Notes under the pieces: model-generated
The model's input: the letters and a program-made list of their open reading frames with translations, nothing else
Database searches by the model: none
Told to the model about the DNA's origin: nothing
Assembly: GCA_019634365.1 (NCBI GenBank)
Contig: JAHQVM010000009.1
Coordinates: 1-64,000 of the forward strand
Reading direction: 5' to 3'
Origin: Flavobacteriaceae bacterium
Lineage (GTDB): Bacteria > Bacteroidota > Bacteroidia > Flavobacteriales > Flavobacteriaceae
DNA length: 64,000 nt
Part shown: in pieces, positions 37,865-47,823 of the stretch
Numbering within the stretch: the stretch's first letter is position 1
Layout of the letters: every line of letters begins with the position of its first letter
Position numbers and translations under genes: made by a program

Positions 37865-38419
37865 GTGGCTTCAGAAAAAATCATATTAGGAATTGACCCG
37901 GGGACAACAATCATGGGCTTTGGGCTTATTAAAGTGATTGGGAAAAACATGGAGTTCCTTCAGTTGCACGAATTGCAACTTTCGAAATACGACGATCATT
38001 ACGTGCGCTTAAAACACATATTCGAACGAACGGTTCACCTTATCGATACCTATCACCCAGATGAAATTGCCATCGAAGCTCCCTTCTTTGGGAAAAATGT
38101 CCAGTCTATGTTAAAATTGGGGCGTGCACAGGGTGTGGCTATGGCTGCAGGTCTGTCTCGGGAAGTGCCCATTACCGAATATTCCCCCAAAAAGATTAAA
38201 ATGGCCATTACCGGAAATGGTAATGCCAGTAAGGAGCAGGTCGCTAAAATGCTTCAGAGCGTATTGGGGATTAAAGAACTACCCAAAAATTTGGATAGCA
38301 CCGATGGATTGGCGGCGGCTGTGTGTCATTTTTACAATGCCGGCAGGGTCAACGTAGGTAAGAGCTACAGTGGTTGGGCTGCCTTTGTTAAGCAAAATGA
38401 AGATCGCGTAGGGAAGTAA
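37865..38419 (+). CDS. ruvC: Crossover junction endodeoxyribonuclease RuvC
   Basis: ILGIDPGTTIMGFGLI; IAIEAPFFGKNVQSMLKLGRAQGVAMAA; STDGLAAAVCHF; GTG start. Confidence 0.95.
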   Translation: MASEKIILGIDPGTTIMGFGLIKVIGKNMEFLQLHELQLSKYDDHYVRLKHIFERTVHLIDTYHPDEIAIEAPFFGKNVQSMLKLGRAQGVAMAAGLSREVPITEYSPKKIKMAITGNGNASKEQVAKMLQSVLGIKELPKNLDSTDGLAAAVCHFYNAGRVNVGKSYSGWAAFVKQNEDRVGK

Positions 38420-38430
38420 ACCTTGTATTA

Positions 38431-39162
38431 GTGGAGACCTCCAAAACATACTGCAAAAACTGCGAAGCCCTAACCGAAAACTCCTATTGTTCCAATTGTG
38501 GGCAACGCACCTCTGTACGTACAGTAACATTCAAGGAAACCTTTGGCGATCTCGCTTCGGGATTGTTCTCCTTCGAAGCTCCATTCTGGAAAACCTTGGG
38601 ATTGTTGTTTACGAATCCAGGCAAGCTTTTTCGGGAATATTTGGGTGGAAAACGGAAGACGTATTTTAAACCTGTTTCCTTTTTTATCCTTCTTACCGCT
38701 TTACATATTGTCATCCGATCCCTATTGGACTATGATCCCATGGCAGCGGCTCCGGAGGGATCGGACTACGCAGTAAATCTGTTCCGTGAAGCCGGACAAT
38801 TCATGGTACAGAACATTAATAATATACTGTTCATTTTTGTCTTCACTTTATCCCTTTTAATGAAATTGTTTTTTTACAAGAAATACAGTTGGGCTGAGTA
38901 CATCGCTGTCGCATTTTATCTGGTAGGAGTGTACATTCTGTTGGGAACGATTAATTTTTTTCTATTGGTATTCCTCAATACCGGGATGCAATTTCTTACC
39001 ATGCTGGTCATGCTGCTTTATTTTTTGTATGCCATGGTTTCGTTTTTTCAGACAAGAAAGGTTTTGGTGGCAGTCAAGTCGCTCTTGGTATATGCCCTAG
39101 GGACATTGTTTTACGTAGCCCTAGGTTTTGGGTTGGCATTATTAATCGTTTATTTCACCTAA
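38431..39162 (+). CDS. DUF3667-type membrane protein with N-terminal zinc ribbon
   Basis: YCKNCEALTENSYCSNCGQRTSVRTVTFKET; four TM segments. Confidence 0.8.
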   Translation: METSKTYCKNCEALTENSYCSNCGQRTSVRTVTFKETFGDLASGLFSFEAPFWKTLGLLFTNPGKLFREYLGGKRKTYFKPVSFFILLTALHIVIRSLLDYDPMAAAPEGSDYAVNLFREAGQFMVQNINNILFIFVFTLSLLMKLFFYKKYSWAEYIAVAFYLVGVYILLGTINFFLLVFLNTGMQFLTMLVMLLYFLYAMVSFFQTRKVLVAVKSLLVYALGTLFYVALGFGLALLIVYFT

Positions 39163-39163
39163 C

Positions 39164-40291
39164 ATGGCCGGTATCTACCTACATATCCCTTTCTGCAAAC
39201 AGGCCTGTCACTATTGCGATTTCCATTTCTCGACTTCCATCAAGAAAAAAGAAGAATTGGTGCATGCATTGTGCCGTGAATTGGTGCTACGGAAACATGA
39301 ATTGGAAGAAACCGTACAGACCATTTATTTAGGAGGAGGAACGCCTTCCTTACTAACTGTGAAGGAACTCAATAAGATTTTTAAAACTATTTACGATCAC
39401 TATGCTGTTTCTGAAACGGCCGAGATTACCCTAGAGGCCAATCCCGATGATTTAAATAAAGAATATATCATACAGTTGTCCCGAGGCATAGTAAACCGAT
39501 TGAGTATTGGAGTGCAGTCATTTTTTGAAGAAGACCTTAATCTCATGAACCGAGCCCATAATGCAGAAGAAGCCCTGCAAAGCATTCAGCATGCATTGGA
39601 GTTTTTTGAAAACATAAGTATCGATCTTATTTACGGAATCCCAGGAATGACAAAAGAACGCTGGAGTAAAAATTTGCGCAAGGCGATCGATCTCGATATT
39701 CCCCACCTCTCTTGCTATGCCCTTACCGTAGAGCCCAAAACAGCATTGAAATCTTTTATTGAAAAAGGCATTGTTGCTCCTGTCGATGATGAAGTAGCCC
39801 AATTGCATCATGCCTTGCTTACCGAAATTACAGAAGCATCAGGTTTCATTAATTACGAATTTTCCAACTTTGGAAAACCGGGCTTCGAATCCCAAAATAA
39901 TATGGCGTATTGGATGGGAAAACCCTATTTGGGTGTTGGTCCTTCCGCACATAGTTTCAACGGAAATACCCGAGCTTGGAATGTAGCCAACAACCATAAA
40001 TACATTCAGGAAATTGAGAATGGCAATCTACCTCAAGAAAAAGAATCCCTGTCCAAAAACGATAAATACAATGAATATGTCATGACGCGTTTACGGACCC
40101 AATATGGCATTCGGTTGGATGAGGTTCAGGATACTTTTGGGCCTCAATATAAAATGTATGTACTGGAACAGGCCGAGGCACATCTCAAAGAAAATCTACT
40201 CTTTTTAGATGGTGATAGCTTGCACGTAACCAAAAAAGGGAAGTTTTTGAGCGACGGCATCGCCAGCGATTTATTCATGCTACGACTTTAA
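39164..40291 (+). CDS. hemW: Radical SAM protein HemW (coproporphyrinogen III oxidase-like)
   Basis: AGIYLHIPFCKQACHYCDFHFSTS; YLGGGTPSLL. Confidence 0.95.
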   Translation: MAGIYLHIPFCKQACHYCDFHFSTSIKKKEELVHALCRELVLRKHELEETVQTIYLGGGTPSLLTVKELNKIFKTIYDHYAVSETAEITLEANPDDLNKEYIIQLSRGIVNRLSIGVQSFFEEDLNLMNRAHNAEEALQSIQHALEFFENISIDLIYGIPGMTKERWSKNLRKAIDLDIPHLSCYALTVEPKTALKSFIEKGIVAPVDDEVAQLHHALLTEITEASGFINYEFSNFGKPGFESQNNMAYWMGKPYLGVGPSAHSFNGNTRAWNVANNHKYIQEIENGNLPQEKESLSKNDKYNEYVMTRLRTQYGIRLDEVQDTFGPQYKMYVLEQAEAHLKENLLFLDGDSLHVTKKGKFLSDGIASDLFMLRL

Positions 40292-40307
40292 TTTGTACTT
40301 TGCAGCA

Positions 40308-41054
40308 GTGAAAACAACGCTCCATATAGGAACTGAAAAGTATGAGGTCGATCTTTCCGATCCAATCGATCTTTCCCTTCCTCTTCAGGCGTCTTCAGAA
40401 AATCCAAATGCATGGTATGTAGACGCACCCGAAATAGAACCTGTGGAATTGGAAGGCTGGGTAGGGAAAGTTAGTGAGGGAGCATCAGTGAATTTCAATA
40501 CTATTCATTTCAATCCGCATGCACATGGAACCCATACCGAATGTGTGGGCCATATCACCCAAGATTTTCATTCCGTCAACCAAGCACTCACCCGGTTTTT
40601 CTTCTTAGCCGAGGTCATTTCAGTAACACCCGAAAAGAAAGGACAAGATGAAGTCATTACATTGGAAAGCGTAAAGTCCTTACTCCATGGTGCTTCCCCA
40701 GAAGCCTTGGTCATCAGGACTCTGCCCAATCCAGTATCTAAAAAGAGCCGGCAGTATTCGCACAGCAATTGGCCCTATATGGAAGAGACATTGGCGCAAT
40801 TTCTATGCGAACTAGGCGTAAAGCATCTATTGATCGACCTTCCTTCGGTAGACAAAGAAAAAGATGAAGGGATGCTACTGGCGCACAAAGCCTTTTGGAA
40901 CCATCCCGAAGCAACAAGGCATGATGCTACCATTACGGAGTTTATTTATGTGCCCAATGCGGTGGAAGACAGTTCCTATTTGCTGAACCTTCAGATTGCA
41001 CCTTTCGAGAATGATGCTACACCGAGCAAGCCGGTGCTTTATAAATTGGATTAG
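40308..41054 (+). CDS. Cyclase family (kynurenine formamidase-like) protein
   Basis: HFNPHAHGTHTECVGHI metal-binding motif; GTG 40308 probable start. Confidence 0.85.
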   Translation: MKTTLHIGTEKYEVDLSDPIDLSLPLQASSENPNAWYVDAPEIEPVELEGWVGKVSEGASVNFNTIHFNPHAHGTHTECVGHITQDFHSVNQALTRFFFLAEVISVTPEKKGQDEVITLESVKSLLHGASPEALVIRTLPNPVSKKSRQYSHSNWPYMEETLAQFLCELGVKHLLIDLPSVDKEKDEGMLLAHKAFWNHPEATRHDATITEFIYVPNAVEDSSYLLNLQIAPFENDATPSKPVLYKLD

Positions 41055-41056
41055 TT

Positions 41057-41992
41057 ATGAGATTTGCCCCGATTGCATGGCTTTTATTGTTTTGTATTTC
41101 TTTCCTCCAAGCACAGGATTATGAACGGATAGACGCGACTATTGAACTTTATCCAAACAGATTTAATAGTGCCGAAGAACTTTCGGCATTTATCACAAGG
41201 GATTTTCAGACCGATGAAGAAAAGGTTCGGGCGATGTACACATGGATTATTCACAATGTAGCCTACGAACCCGACGAATACAAAAAGTTCAATTTCAATT
41301 TCAAGAATTATAGGGAGCGTAATCAAAAAGAAGAAAAGACCCGAAAAAAGGTGATTGCTAGAACGCTTCAAGAGGGCATTGCGGTTTGCGAAGGCTATGC
41401 CATGCTGTTCGAGCGCCTTTGCGAACTTCAGGGGATTTCCAATTATTTGGTGCGAGGGGACATAAAAACGCATTTCGACGATATCGGTCGCCCCTTTCGG
41501 AAGACGCATATGTGGAACGTGGTGTTCATAGATAATCAACCCTTTTTGTTCGATGCTACCTGGGGTGCTGGGAAGTACCGCGGCAAGTTTATTAAGGAAC
41601 CCTCTTATTTTTACTACAAGACACCCCCCGAATTGTTTGGCAATACCCATTATCCCCATCAAGGGGAAGACACGTTTTTGGATCCTTCCTTCACACGACA
41701 GGTTTTTGCCGATATGCCTTTAATCATCGCACAAAATGTAACATTGCAGCATATACAGAGACAAAAAGAAGGGGTCATTTCTTCCCAGAAGGAAGATGGC
41801 TTGATTCCCTTTAGTGTAGCGGTAGATGGCGTGGATAAAGTATCCTATTCGTATTCCATGGGAAAGGAAGTGAAGGATATAGAAGTTGCGAGAGGAGAAA
41901 CCCTGGAATTTACCGTTCCGATTGAATTGGGGGGAGAAAACCTCCTCATTTATTTTAACGATAAGCCCGCACTGGGTTACAAAATCAAATAA
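41057..41992 (+). CDS. Secreted transglutaminase-like domain protein
   Basis: Signal peptide; EGIAVCEGYAMLFERLCELQGI; THMWNVVFIDNQPFLFDATWGAG. Confidence 0.88.
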   Translation: MRFAPIAWLLLFCISFLQAQDYERIDATIELYPNRFNSAEELSAFITRDFQTDEEKVRAMYTWIIHNVAYEPDEYKKFNFNFKNYRERNQKEEKTRKKVIARTLQEGIAVCEGYAMLFERLCELQGISNYLVRGDIKTHFDDIGRPFRKTHMWNVVFIDNQPFLFDATWGAGKYRGKFIKEPSYFYYKTPPELFGNTHYPHQGEDTFLDPSFTRQVFADMPLIIAQNVTLQHIQRQKEGVISSQKEDGLIPFSVAVDGVDKVSYSYSMGKEVKDIEVARGETLEFTVPIELGGENLLIYFNDKPALGYKIK

Positions 41993-41993
41993 G

Positions 41994-42353
41994 ATGCATA
42001 TCGAAGAATTCCGTGATTACTGTTTGGCCAAAAAGGGAGTGACCGAGTCTTTTCCTTTCGACGAGCATACTTTGGTATTTAAGGTTATGGGTAAAATGTT
42101 TGCGGTTTCCGGCTTGGAGCGAACCCCAGCACAGGCGAATTTAAAATGCGATCCAGAACGATCTGAAGAACTCCGTGCCGAATTCGATGGTTTGATTATC
42201 CCGGGCTGGCATATGAACAAACACCATTGGAATACCGTAATGTTGGAAAGCAATTTGTCACATGCACTAATTTTCGAATTGATCGATCACTCCTACGATC
42301 TCATTGTGAGCAAGCTTCCCAAAAAAGTGAAGGTAGCACTGGAAAACCTCTAG
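41994..42353 (+). CDS. MmcQ/YjbR family protein
   Basis: MHIEEFRDYCLAKKGVTESFPFDEHTLVFKVMGKMFA...PGWHMNKHHWNTV. Confidence 0.92.
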   Translation: MHIEEFRDYCLAKKGVTESFPFDEHTLVFKVMGKMFAVSGLERTPAQANLKCDPERSEELRAEFDGLIIPGWHMNKHHWNTVMLESNLSHALIFELIDHSYDLIVSKLPKKVKVALENL

Positions 42354-42356
42354 GAT

Positions 42357-44138
42357 ATGTCGAAACATAAGTTAAGGGAGTTTTACGAAGCCGAAAGGCA
42401 AAAGAACGTCACAGCGGCGGGTCAGCTAAAGCAAAAATTGCTGTATTCAAGTTTGCTCCGACTCATCATTTTTACATTGGCGGCCCTATTATGCTATTTC
42501 TATTGGAATCTTACCGAACTTGTGATAGGGATTGTTGCTGCGGGAATCATCACCTTTATCATGCTCATTAAACGCCATGATCGGCTAAAAAAAGAGCATC
42601 TATTCCATAAAGCACTTGTAGCAATCAACACCCGTGAATTGAAGGTGTTGGGTGGTGAATATTTTGACCTTCCCCAAGGGAATGAATTCAAGGATCCGGA
42701 ACATTTTTACAGTCAGGATATCGATCTTTTCGGTCGTGGATCATTTTATCAATACATGAATAGAACCGCTTTGGATAGTGGTTCTAGGCGATTGGCAGCC
42801 ACCATAACCGCGAATGATTGCTCCGATATTCATATGAAGCAGGAAGCCATACAAGAACTTCAAAAGATGCCTGAATGGAGGCAACAATTTTCGGCCTTGG
42901 CCTCCTTGGTGAAAGTTGAAGTAAAATCTGAAAGGGTCGTTCAATGGTTGGACGAATATCAGGGCTTTGTACCGGCCAGATTCACCGTTTTGTCGGTGGT
43001 TTTTTCTGTAATTTCCTTAGCCATGGTATCCCTGTTCTTTGCGGGTTACCTCGCCGGGATCATTGTGGCGGCTTGGTTTTTTCTGGGATTGGGTATCGTT
43101 GGGATATTTGTGAAGAAAATCAACAAACTGGTTTCCGATACGGGGAAAATACAATCGACGTTCGAGCAGTTTTATCAGCTCCTTTCAAAAATAGAAGAAG
43201 AAGATTTTTCTTCAGAAGTGCTTCAAGGGCACAAGGAAAAAATCGTAAATGAAGCAGAGAAAGCCTCCTCCATACTAAAGCGTTTTTCGAAACTACTGGA
43301 TGCATTGGATCAACGAAGCAATATGCTCGTCGGAATTTTTGCCAATGGATTTTTATTGCGGGATTTATGGGTGGCTCGAAATATCGAAACTTGGATTAAG
43401 GAACACGGTTCAAAAATTGATGATTGGTTTGAGGTCATTTCCTTTTTCGATGCGTACAATAGCTTGGGGAATTATGCATTTAACCATCCCAATCATGCGT
43501 TTCCAACGATTGCTGGGGATGCCATGGTACTTAAAAGCCAGCAAGCGGTACATCCGTTAATTCGGGAAGAGGTAGCCGTCGCCAATGATGTTCATATTGC
43601 CAAGGAACAGTTTCTTATTGTGACCGGTGCGAATATGGCAGGAAAAAGTACTTTTCTCAGGACTGTTGCCCTTCAAATTGTTATGGCAAATGTGGGATTA
43701 CCAGTGTGCGCAAAGGAAGCGGCCTATGCACCCATAAAATTGATTACGAGCATGCGAACCACTGATAGTCTCACCAACGATGAGTCTTATTTTTTCAGTG
43801 AATTGAAACGCCTTAAATACATCGTAGACCACATACAAGAGGATGAGTATTTTATCATCCTTGACGAAATATTGAAAGGGACCAACAGTACCGACAAGGC
43901 AATAGGTTCTCGTAAGTTTGTAGATAAGTTGGTGCGTTCCAAATCCACTGGAATCATTGCAACACACGACCTGAGTCTATGTGAGGCAGCAGATGCTTTG
44001 GAGCAGGTGGAGAATTATTACTTCGATGCGGTGATTAAGAATGACGAATTATTTTTCGATTATACATTCAGGAAGGGAATTTGCCAGAACATGAATGCTT
44101 CGTTTCTGCTTAAGAATATGGGGATTGTTGATGACTAG
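42357..44138 (+). CDS. MutS-family ATPase with TM segments and no recognisable mismatch-recognition domain
   Basis: TGANMAGKSTFLRTVALQ; SYFFSELKRLKYIV; FIILDEILKGTNSTDK; two hydrophobic hairpins. Confidence 0.9.
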   Translation: MSKHKLREFYEAERQKNVTAAGQLKQKLLYSSLLRLIIFTLAALLCYFYWNLTELVIGIVAAGIITFIMLIKRHDRLKKEHLFHKALVAINTRELKVLGGEYFDLPQGNEFKDPEHFYSQDIDLFGRGSFYQYMNRTALDSGSRRLAATITANDCSDIHMKQEAIQELQKMPEWRQQFSALASLVKVEVKSERVVQWLDEYQGFVPARFTVLSVVFSVISLAMVSLFFAGYLAGIIVAAWFFLGLGIVGIFVKKINKLVSDTGKIQSTFEQFYQLLSKIEEEDFSSEVLQGHKEKIVNEAEKASSILKRFSKLLDALDQRSNMLVGIFANGFLLRDLWVARNIETWIKEHGSKIDDWFEVISFFDAYNSLGNYAFNHPNHAFPTIAGDAMVLKSQQAVHPLIREEVAVANDVHIAKEQFLIVTGANMAGKSTFLRTVALQIVMANVGLPVCAKEAAYAPIKLITSMRTTDSLTNDESYFFSELKRLKYIVDHIQEDEYFIILDEILKGTNSTDKAIGSRKFVDKLVRSKSTGIIATHDLSLCEAADALEQVENYYFDAVIKNDELFFDYTFRKGICQNMNASFLLKNMGIVDD

Positions 44139-44992
44139 CGCAAAATCTTGTTCCGATACTGAAAAGGCGTTTCATCTTTTTGCTCCTTAAAAGTTCTATT
44201 GAAGTTGGAAATGTTCCGGTATCCGCTGTTTTCGGCAACTTCGGCAATGTTCATTTCGGGGTGATCCTTCAAGAGTTTGCAGGCTTCCTCGATCCTAATT
44301 TCATTCAGGAATGCAACATAGGTCTTTCGGGTTCGATTTTTAAAATATTTGCAAAAGGCGTTGGGCGTCATGGCTGCTTCCTGGGCAACAGTGTCTAAGG
44401 TGATTTTCTCCCGAAAATGGTTCATGGTATATTGAAAAACCGCATTCATGCGCTGCCCTTCATTGTCCGAATACTTGGTGGCAGAATCCCCATGGTGAAA
44501 GGAAGAGAGTACTTCGTACTTCCCCGTATTTACCAGTTTCAGTAACTGAATGAAAAGAAGAAAGCGCTCTAGTTTAGTTGCGTTCGACAATTGCTCGAAG
44601 ACGGTTGCGATACCCTGGTTTGGTTTGGAAATCTTAAAACCGTTTTCAGCCTTTCGGAAGAATGAATTCAATGTTTTCAATTCCTCGATACCAAAAAACC
44701 CTTCCCCAAACGAATCCGGAGTAAAGAACACAGAAAGCATATGGCACACTTTGTTTTCCTTCGCAGCACTTTTGAAAACATGTGGAAGATTTCCACCCAG
44801 AACAATGATTTCCCCTTCTTCAAAACGGTTGGCAGAATCTCCAACAATTAGGGAGCCTTTTCCTTCTTTCACATAGCTAATTTGGAATTCCTCGTGCTGA
44901 TGGAGGAGGCCATAGAATTGGTCTGCCTTATCTTCTTGTAGGAAGATGGTGTCCTTCCCAGACTTTACGATGGTAAAAGGTAATACCTTCAT
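44135..44992 (-). CDS. AraC family transcriptional regulator
   Basis: Cupin N-terminus; 'MTPNAFCKYFKNRTRKTYVAFLNEIRIEEACKLL' HTH. Confidence 0.92.
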   Translation of the reverse strand: MKVLPFTIVKSGKDTIFLQEDKADQFYGLLHQHEEFQISYVKEGKGSLIVGDSANRFEEGEIIVLGGNLPHVFKSAAKENKVCHMLSVFFTPDSFGEGFFGIEELKTLNSFFRKAENGFKISKPNQGIATVFEQLSNATKLERFLLFIQLLKLVNTGKYEVLSSFHHGDSATKYSDNEGQRMNAVFQYTMNHFREKITLDTVAQEAAMTPNAFCKYFKNRTRKTYVAFLNEIRIEEACKLLKDHPEMNIAEVAENSGYRNISNFNRTFKEQKDETPFQYRNKILR

Positions 44993-45119
44993 TATATTGA
45001 AATATTATTCGAATATCGTAATAATAATTAAAATAAGGATAAAATAATATCATAATTGAATAAATCACTATTATCAAGCCATTCCAATTTCAAATACTTT
45101 TGGATTAAAATTTTACCCT

Positions 45120-46034
45120 ATGAATTTCGAATGGAAAGGTGTAATGCCTGCAGTAACGACCAAGTTTACCAATGACGATGCATTGGACATCCCTTTGTTT
45201 CTCCATAATATCAAGGCACAAGTAGATGCCGGTGTTCATGGTATCGTGTTGGGAGGTACTTTAGGCGAAGCCAGTACCTTAGAAGATGAAGAGAAACGCA
45301 TTCTCACCCGTGAAACGGTTCGTGAAGTCGATGGTAGTGTCCCCGTAATGATCAACATTGCAGAACAAAGTACCAAAGGAGCGGTTGCCGCCGCTCAAAA
45401 AGCGGAAGAAGATGGAGCCTCTGGACTCATGATGTTACCACCCATGCGCTACAAAGCGGGTGATCGCGAAACGGTAGCGTACTTTAAGGCGGTTGCCGAT
45501 AGTACTTCGCTTCCTATTATGGTGTATAACAACCCTGTGGATTACAAAATTGAAGTCACCCTGGAAATGTTCGATGAACTGTTGAAGTGCGACAATATAG
45601 AAGCCGTTAAAGAATCCACGCGTGATATTTCGAACGTAACCCGAATTAAAAACAACTTTGGCGACCGTCTTAAAATTATGTGCGGTGTGGATACACTGGC
45701 ATTGGAAAGTTTACTCATGGGTGCCGACGGTTGGATTGCCGGCTTGGTGTGTGCTTTTCCAAAAGAAACGGTGGCGATTTACGAACTGCAAAGAGCAGGC
45801 AGAATACAAGAAGCCGTGGATATCTACAGATGGTTCCTGCCCTTGTTGGAGTTGGATATTAACCCTAAATTAGTACAGAACATTAAACTGGCTGAAGTGG
45901 CTACTGGACTGGGGTCTGAAACGGTTCGAGCACCAAGATTGCCATTGATTGGCAAGGAAAGGGAACATGTGCTCAAAGTGATTGAAGAAGGGTTGAAAAC
46001 AAGGCCCGATTTACCTGAATATAAAAATTTGTGA
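45120..46034 (+). CDS. Dihydrodipicolinate synthase family protein (probable 1-pyrroline-4-hydroxy-2-carboxylate deaminase by context)
   Basis: GIVLGGTLGEASTLEDEE; YNNPVDYKIE; KESTRD; inside hydroxyproline cluster. Confidence 0.88.
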   Translation: MNFEWKGVMPAVTTKFTNDDALDIPLFLHNIKAQVDAGVHGIVLGGTLGEASTLEDEEKRILTRETVREVDGSVPVMINIAEQSTKGAVAAAQKAEEDGASGLMMLPPMRYKAGDRETVAYFKAVADSTSLPIMVYNNPVDYKIEVTLEMFDELLKCDNIEAVKESTRDISNVTRIKNNFGDRLKIMCGVDTLALESLLMGADGWIAGLVCAFPKETVAIYELQRAGRIQEAVDIYRWFLPLLELDINPKLVQNIKLAEVATGLGSETVRAPRLPLIGKEREHVLKVIEEGLKTRPDLPEYKNL

Positions 46035-46303
46035 TGTTAGAAATTCGACCCACATGTGAGCACTGTAACAAACCACTTCCATTTGATAGTGAAGAGGCTC
46101 GAATTTGCACCTTCGAATGCACTTTTTGTGCCGATTGTGCCGAAAATGTCCTTCAGGGCGTATGTCCCAATTGTGGCGGCAATTTCGAAAAACGACCCAT
46201 ACGACCCGCCCGATTGTTGGAAAAATACCCGGTTTCTGAGAAAGTGGTACATAAACCCGTAGACTTGGAAGCTCATCAAGAACGAATAAAAAATATGCAA
46301 TGA
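46031..46303 (+). CDS. DUF1272 domain protein (zinc-binding)
   Basis: MLEIRPTCEHCNKPLPFDSEEARICTFECTFCADCAENVLQGVCPNCGG. Confidence 0.85.
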   Translation: MMLEIRPTCEHCNKPLPFDSEEARICTFECTFCADCAENVLQGVCPNCGGNFEKRPIRPARLLEKYPVSEKVVHKPVDLEAHQERIKNMQ

Positions 46304-47823
46304 CAGGAAAAAATTATATAGGATTTCAACAAAGTGCTGAAGGCAATAAAACCTATCGCACTTTCAATCCGAAAGCGAATACTGAGAACGCAACCGTTTT
46401 TTTTGAGGCCACCGATACGGAAATTGAAAAGGCCGTTCGATTGGCGGAAGAGGCGTTTCCCAAGTTCAAAAATATTTCGGGAGAAAAAAGAGCTGAATTT
46501 TTGAGAACCATTGCGGATGAAATTTTGGCATTGGATGATGCATTGGTAGCAGTCTATTGTGCGGAAACAGGCTTACCCGAAGGGCGGGCCAAAGGAGAAC
46601 GGGGCCGAACCGTGGGACAGTTGCGGATGTTTGCAGATCTCATTGAAACCGAAGATTGGCGGCAACCCACCATCGATCATGCCATTCCCGATCGACAGCC
46701 CATGCCCAAACCCGATTTGCGTCAGTTTTTAATCCCGTTGGGGCCTGTGGTGGTTTTTGGTGCCAGTAATTTTCCGTTAGCCTATTCCACAGCTGGAGGT
46801 GATACGGCCAGTGCCTTGGCAGCGGGATGCCCAGTGATTGTAAAGTCGCATCCCATGCATGCAGGAACCGGAGCATTAGTTGCATCTGCGATTGTGAAGG
46901 CAGCCGAGAAAACAGGGATGCCCGAAGGTGTCTTTTCTAATATAAACAGTTCTGGAATCGAAGTTGGTCAGAAATTGGTGCAGCATCCCAAGGTGAAGGC
47001 GGTTGGATTTACGGGAAGCATTCGAGGAGGACGGGCTTTGTTCGATTTGGCCGGACAACGTGAAGAACCCATTCCTGTATTCGCAGAGATGGGAAGTATT
47101 AATCCTGTCATTATTACTTCAGGAGCCTTAAAAAATAGAGCTTCGGAAATTGCTTCCAGCTATGCCGGATCCATTACCCTTGGAACAGGACAGTTCTGTA
47201 CCAATCCAGGGCTTATTTTGGGGATGGAAAGTCCGGAACTTTCAGAATTTGTTAAAGATCTAGGAGAAAAAACAAGTGCTATAGATGCACAATGTATGCT
47301 GCATCCCAACATTCATAACGCCTTTGTTTCGAATGGAGAGGAAGTTTCCAGTCAACCCGGAACCGAAGTCGTTGCAATACATGAAGGTATCCGACCCGAC
47401 AACTATGCTCAATCCAAAATCGTTACAACATCTGGTGCGGCATTTCTTGAAAACAAAAAGTTGCATCAGGAAGTCTTCGGCCCATTTTCAATGGTAGTTC
47501 AATGCAAAGATGAAGAAGAACTTTTAAAGGTGATTCGCGGTTTAGAAGGTCAATTAACAGGAACTTTGCTAGCAGAACCCGAAGAGTATGGAAAGTTGGA
47601 TGCTGTTATTGACACTTTGCAGGATCGTGTAGGGCGTATCATTTTCAACGGAGTCCCAACAGGAGTTGAGGTATGCGATGCCATGACCCATGGAGGGCCG
47701 TATCCCGCCAGTACCGACAGTCGCTTTACAGCAGTCGGGAATCATTCTATCAAACGGTGGGCAAGACCCTTTAGTTTTCAGAATTTCCCTCCTGAATTAC
47801 TACCCGATTTTTTACAGCGTTAA
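46300..47823 (+). CDS. Aldehyde dehydrogenase, probable alpha-ketoglutaric semialdehyde dehydrogenase
   Basis: VVFGASNFPLAYSTAGGDTASALAAGCPVIVK; FTGSIRGGRAL; GTGQFCTNPGL. Confidence 0.9.
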   Translation: MTGKNYIGFQQSAEGNKTYRTFNPKANTENATVFFEATDTEIEKAVRLAEEAFPKFKNISGEKRAEFLRTIADEILALDDALVAVYCAETGLPEGRAKGERGRTVGQLRMFADLIETEDWRQPTIDHAIPDRQPMPKPDLRQFLIPLGPVVVFGASNFPLAYSTAGGDTASALAAGCPVIVKSHPMHAGTGALVASAIVKAAEKTGMPEGVFSNINSSGIEVGQKLVQHPKVKAVGFTGSIRGGRALFDLAGQREEPIPVFAEMGSINPVIITSGALKNRASEIASSYAGSITLGTGQFCTNPGLILGMESPELSEFVKDLGEKTSAIDAQCMLHPNIHNAFVSNGEEVSSQPGTEVVAIHEGIRPDNYAQSKIVTTSGAAFLENKKLHQEVFGPFSMVVQCKDEEELLKVIRGLEGQLTGTLLAEPEEYGKLDAVIDTLQDRVGRIIFNGVPTGVEVCDAMTHGGPYPASTDSRFTAVGNHSIKRWARPFSFQNFPPELLPDFLQR

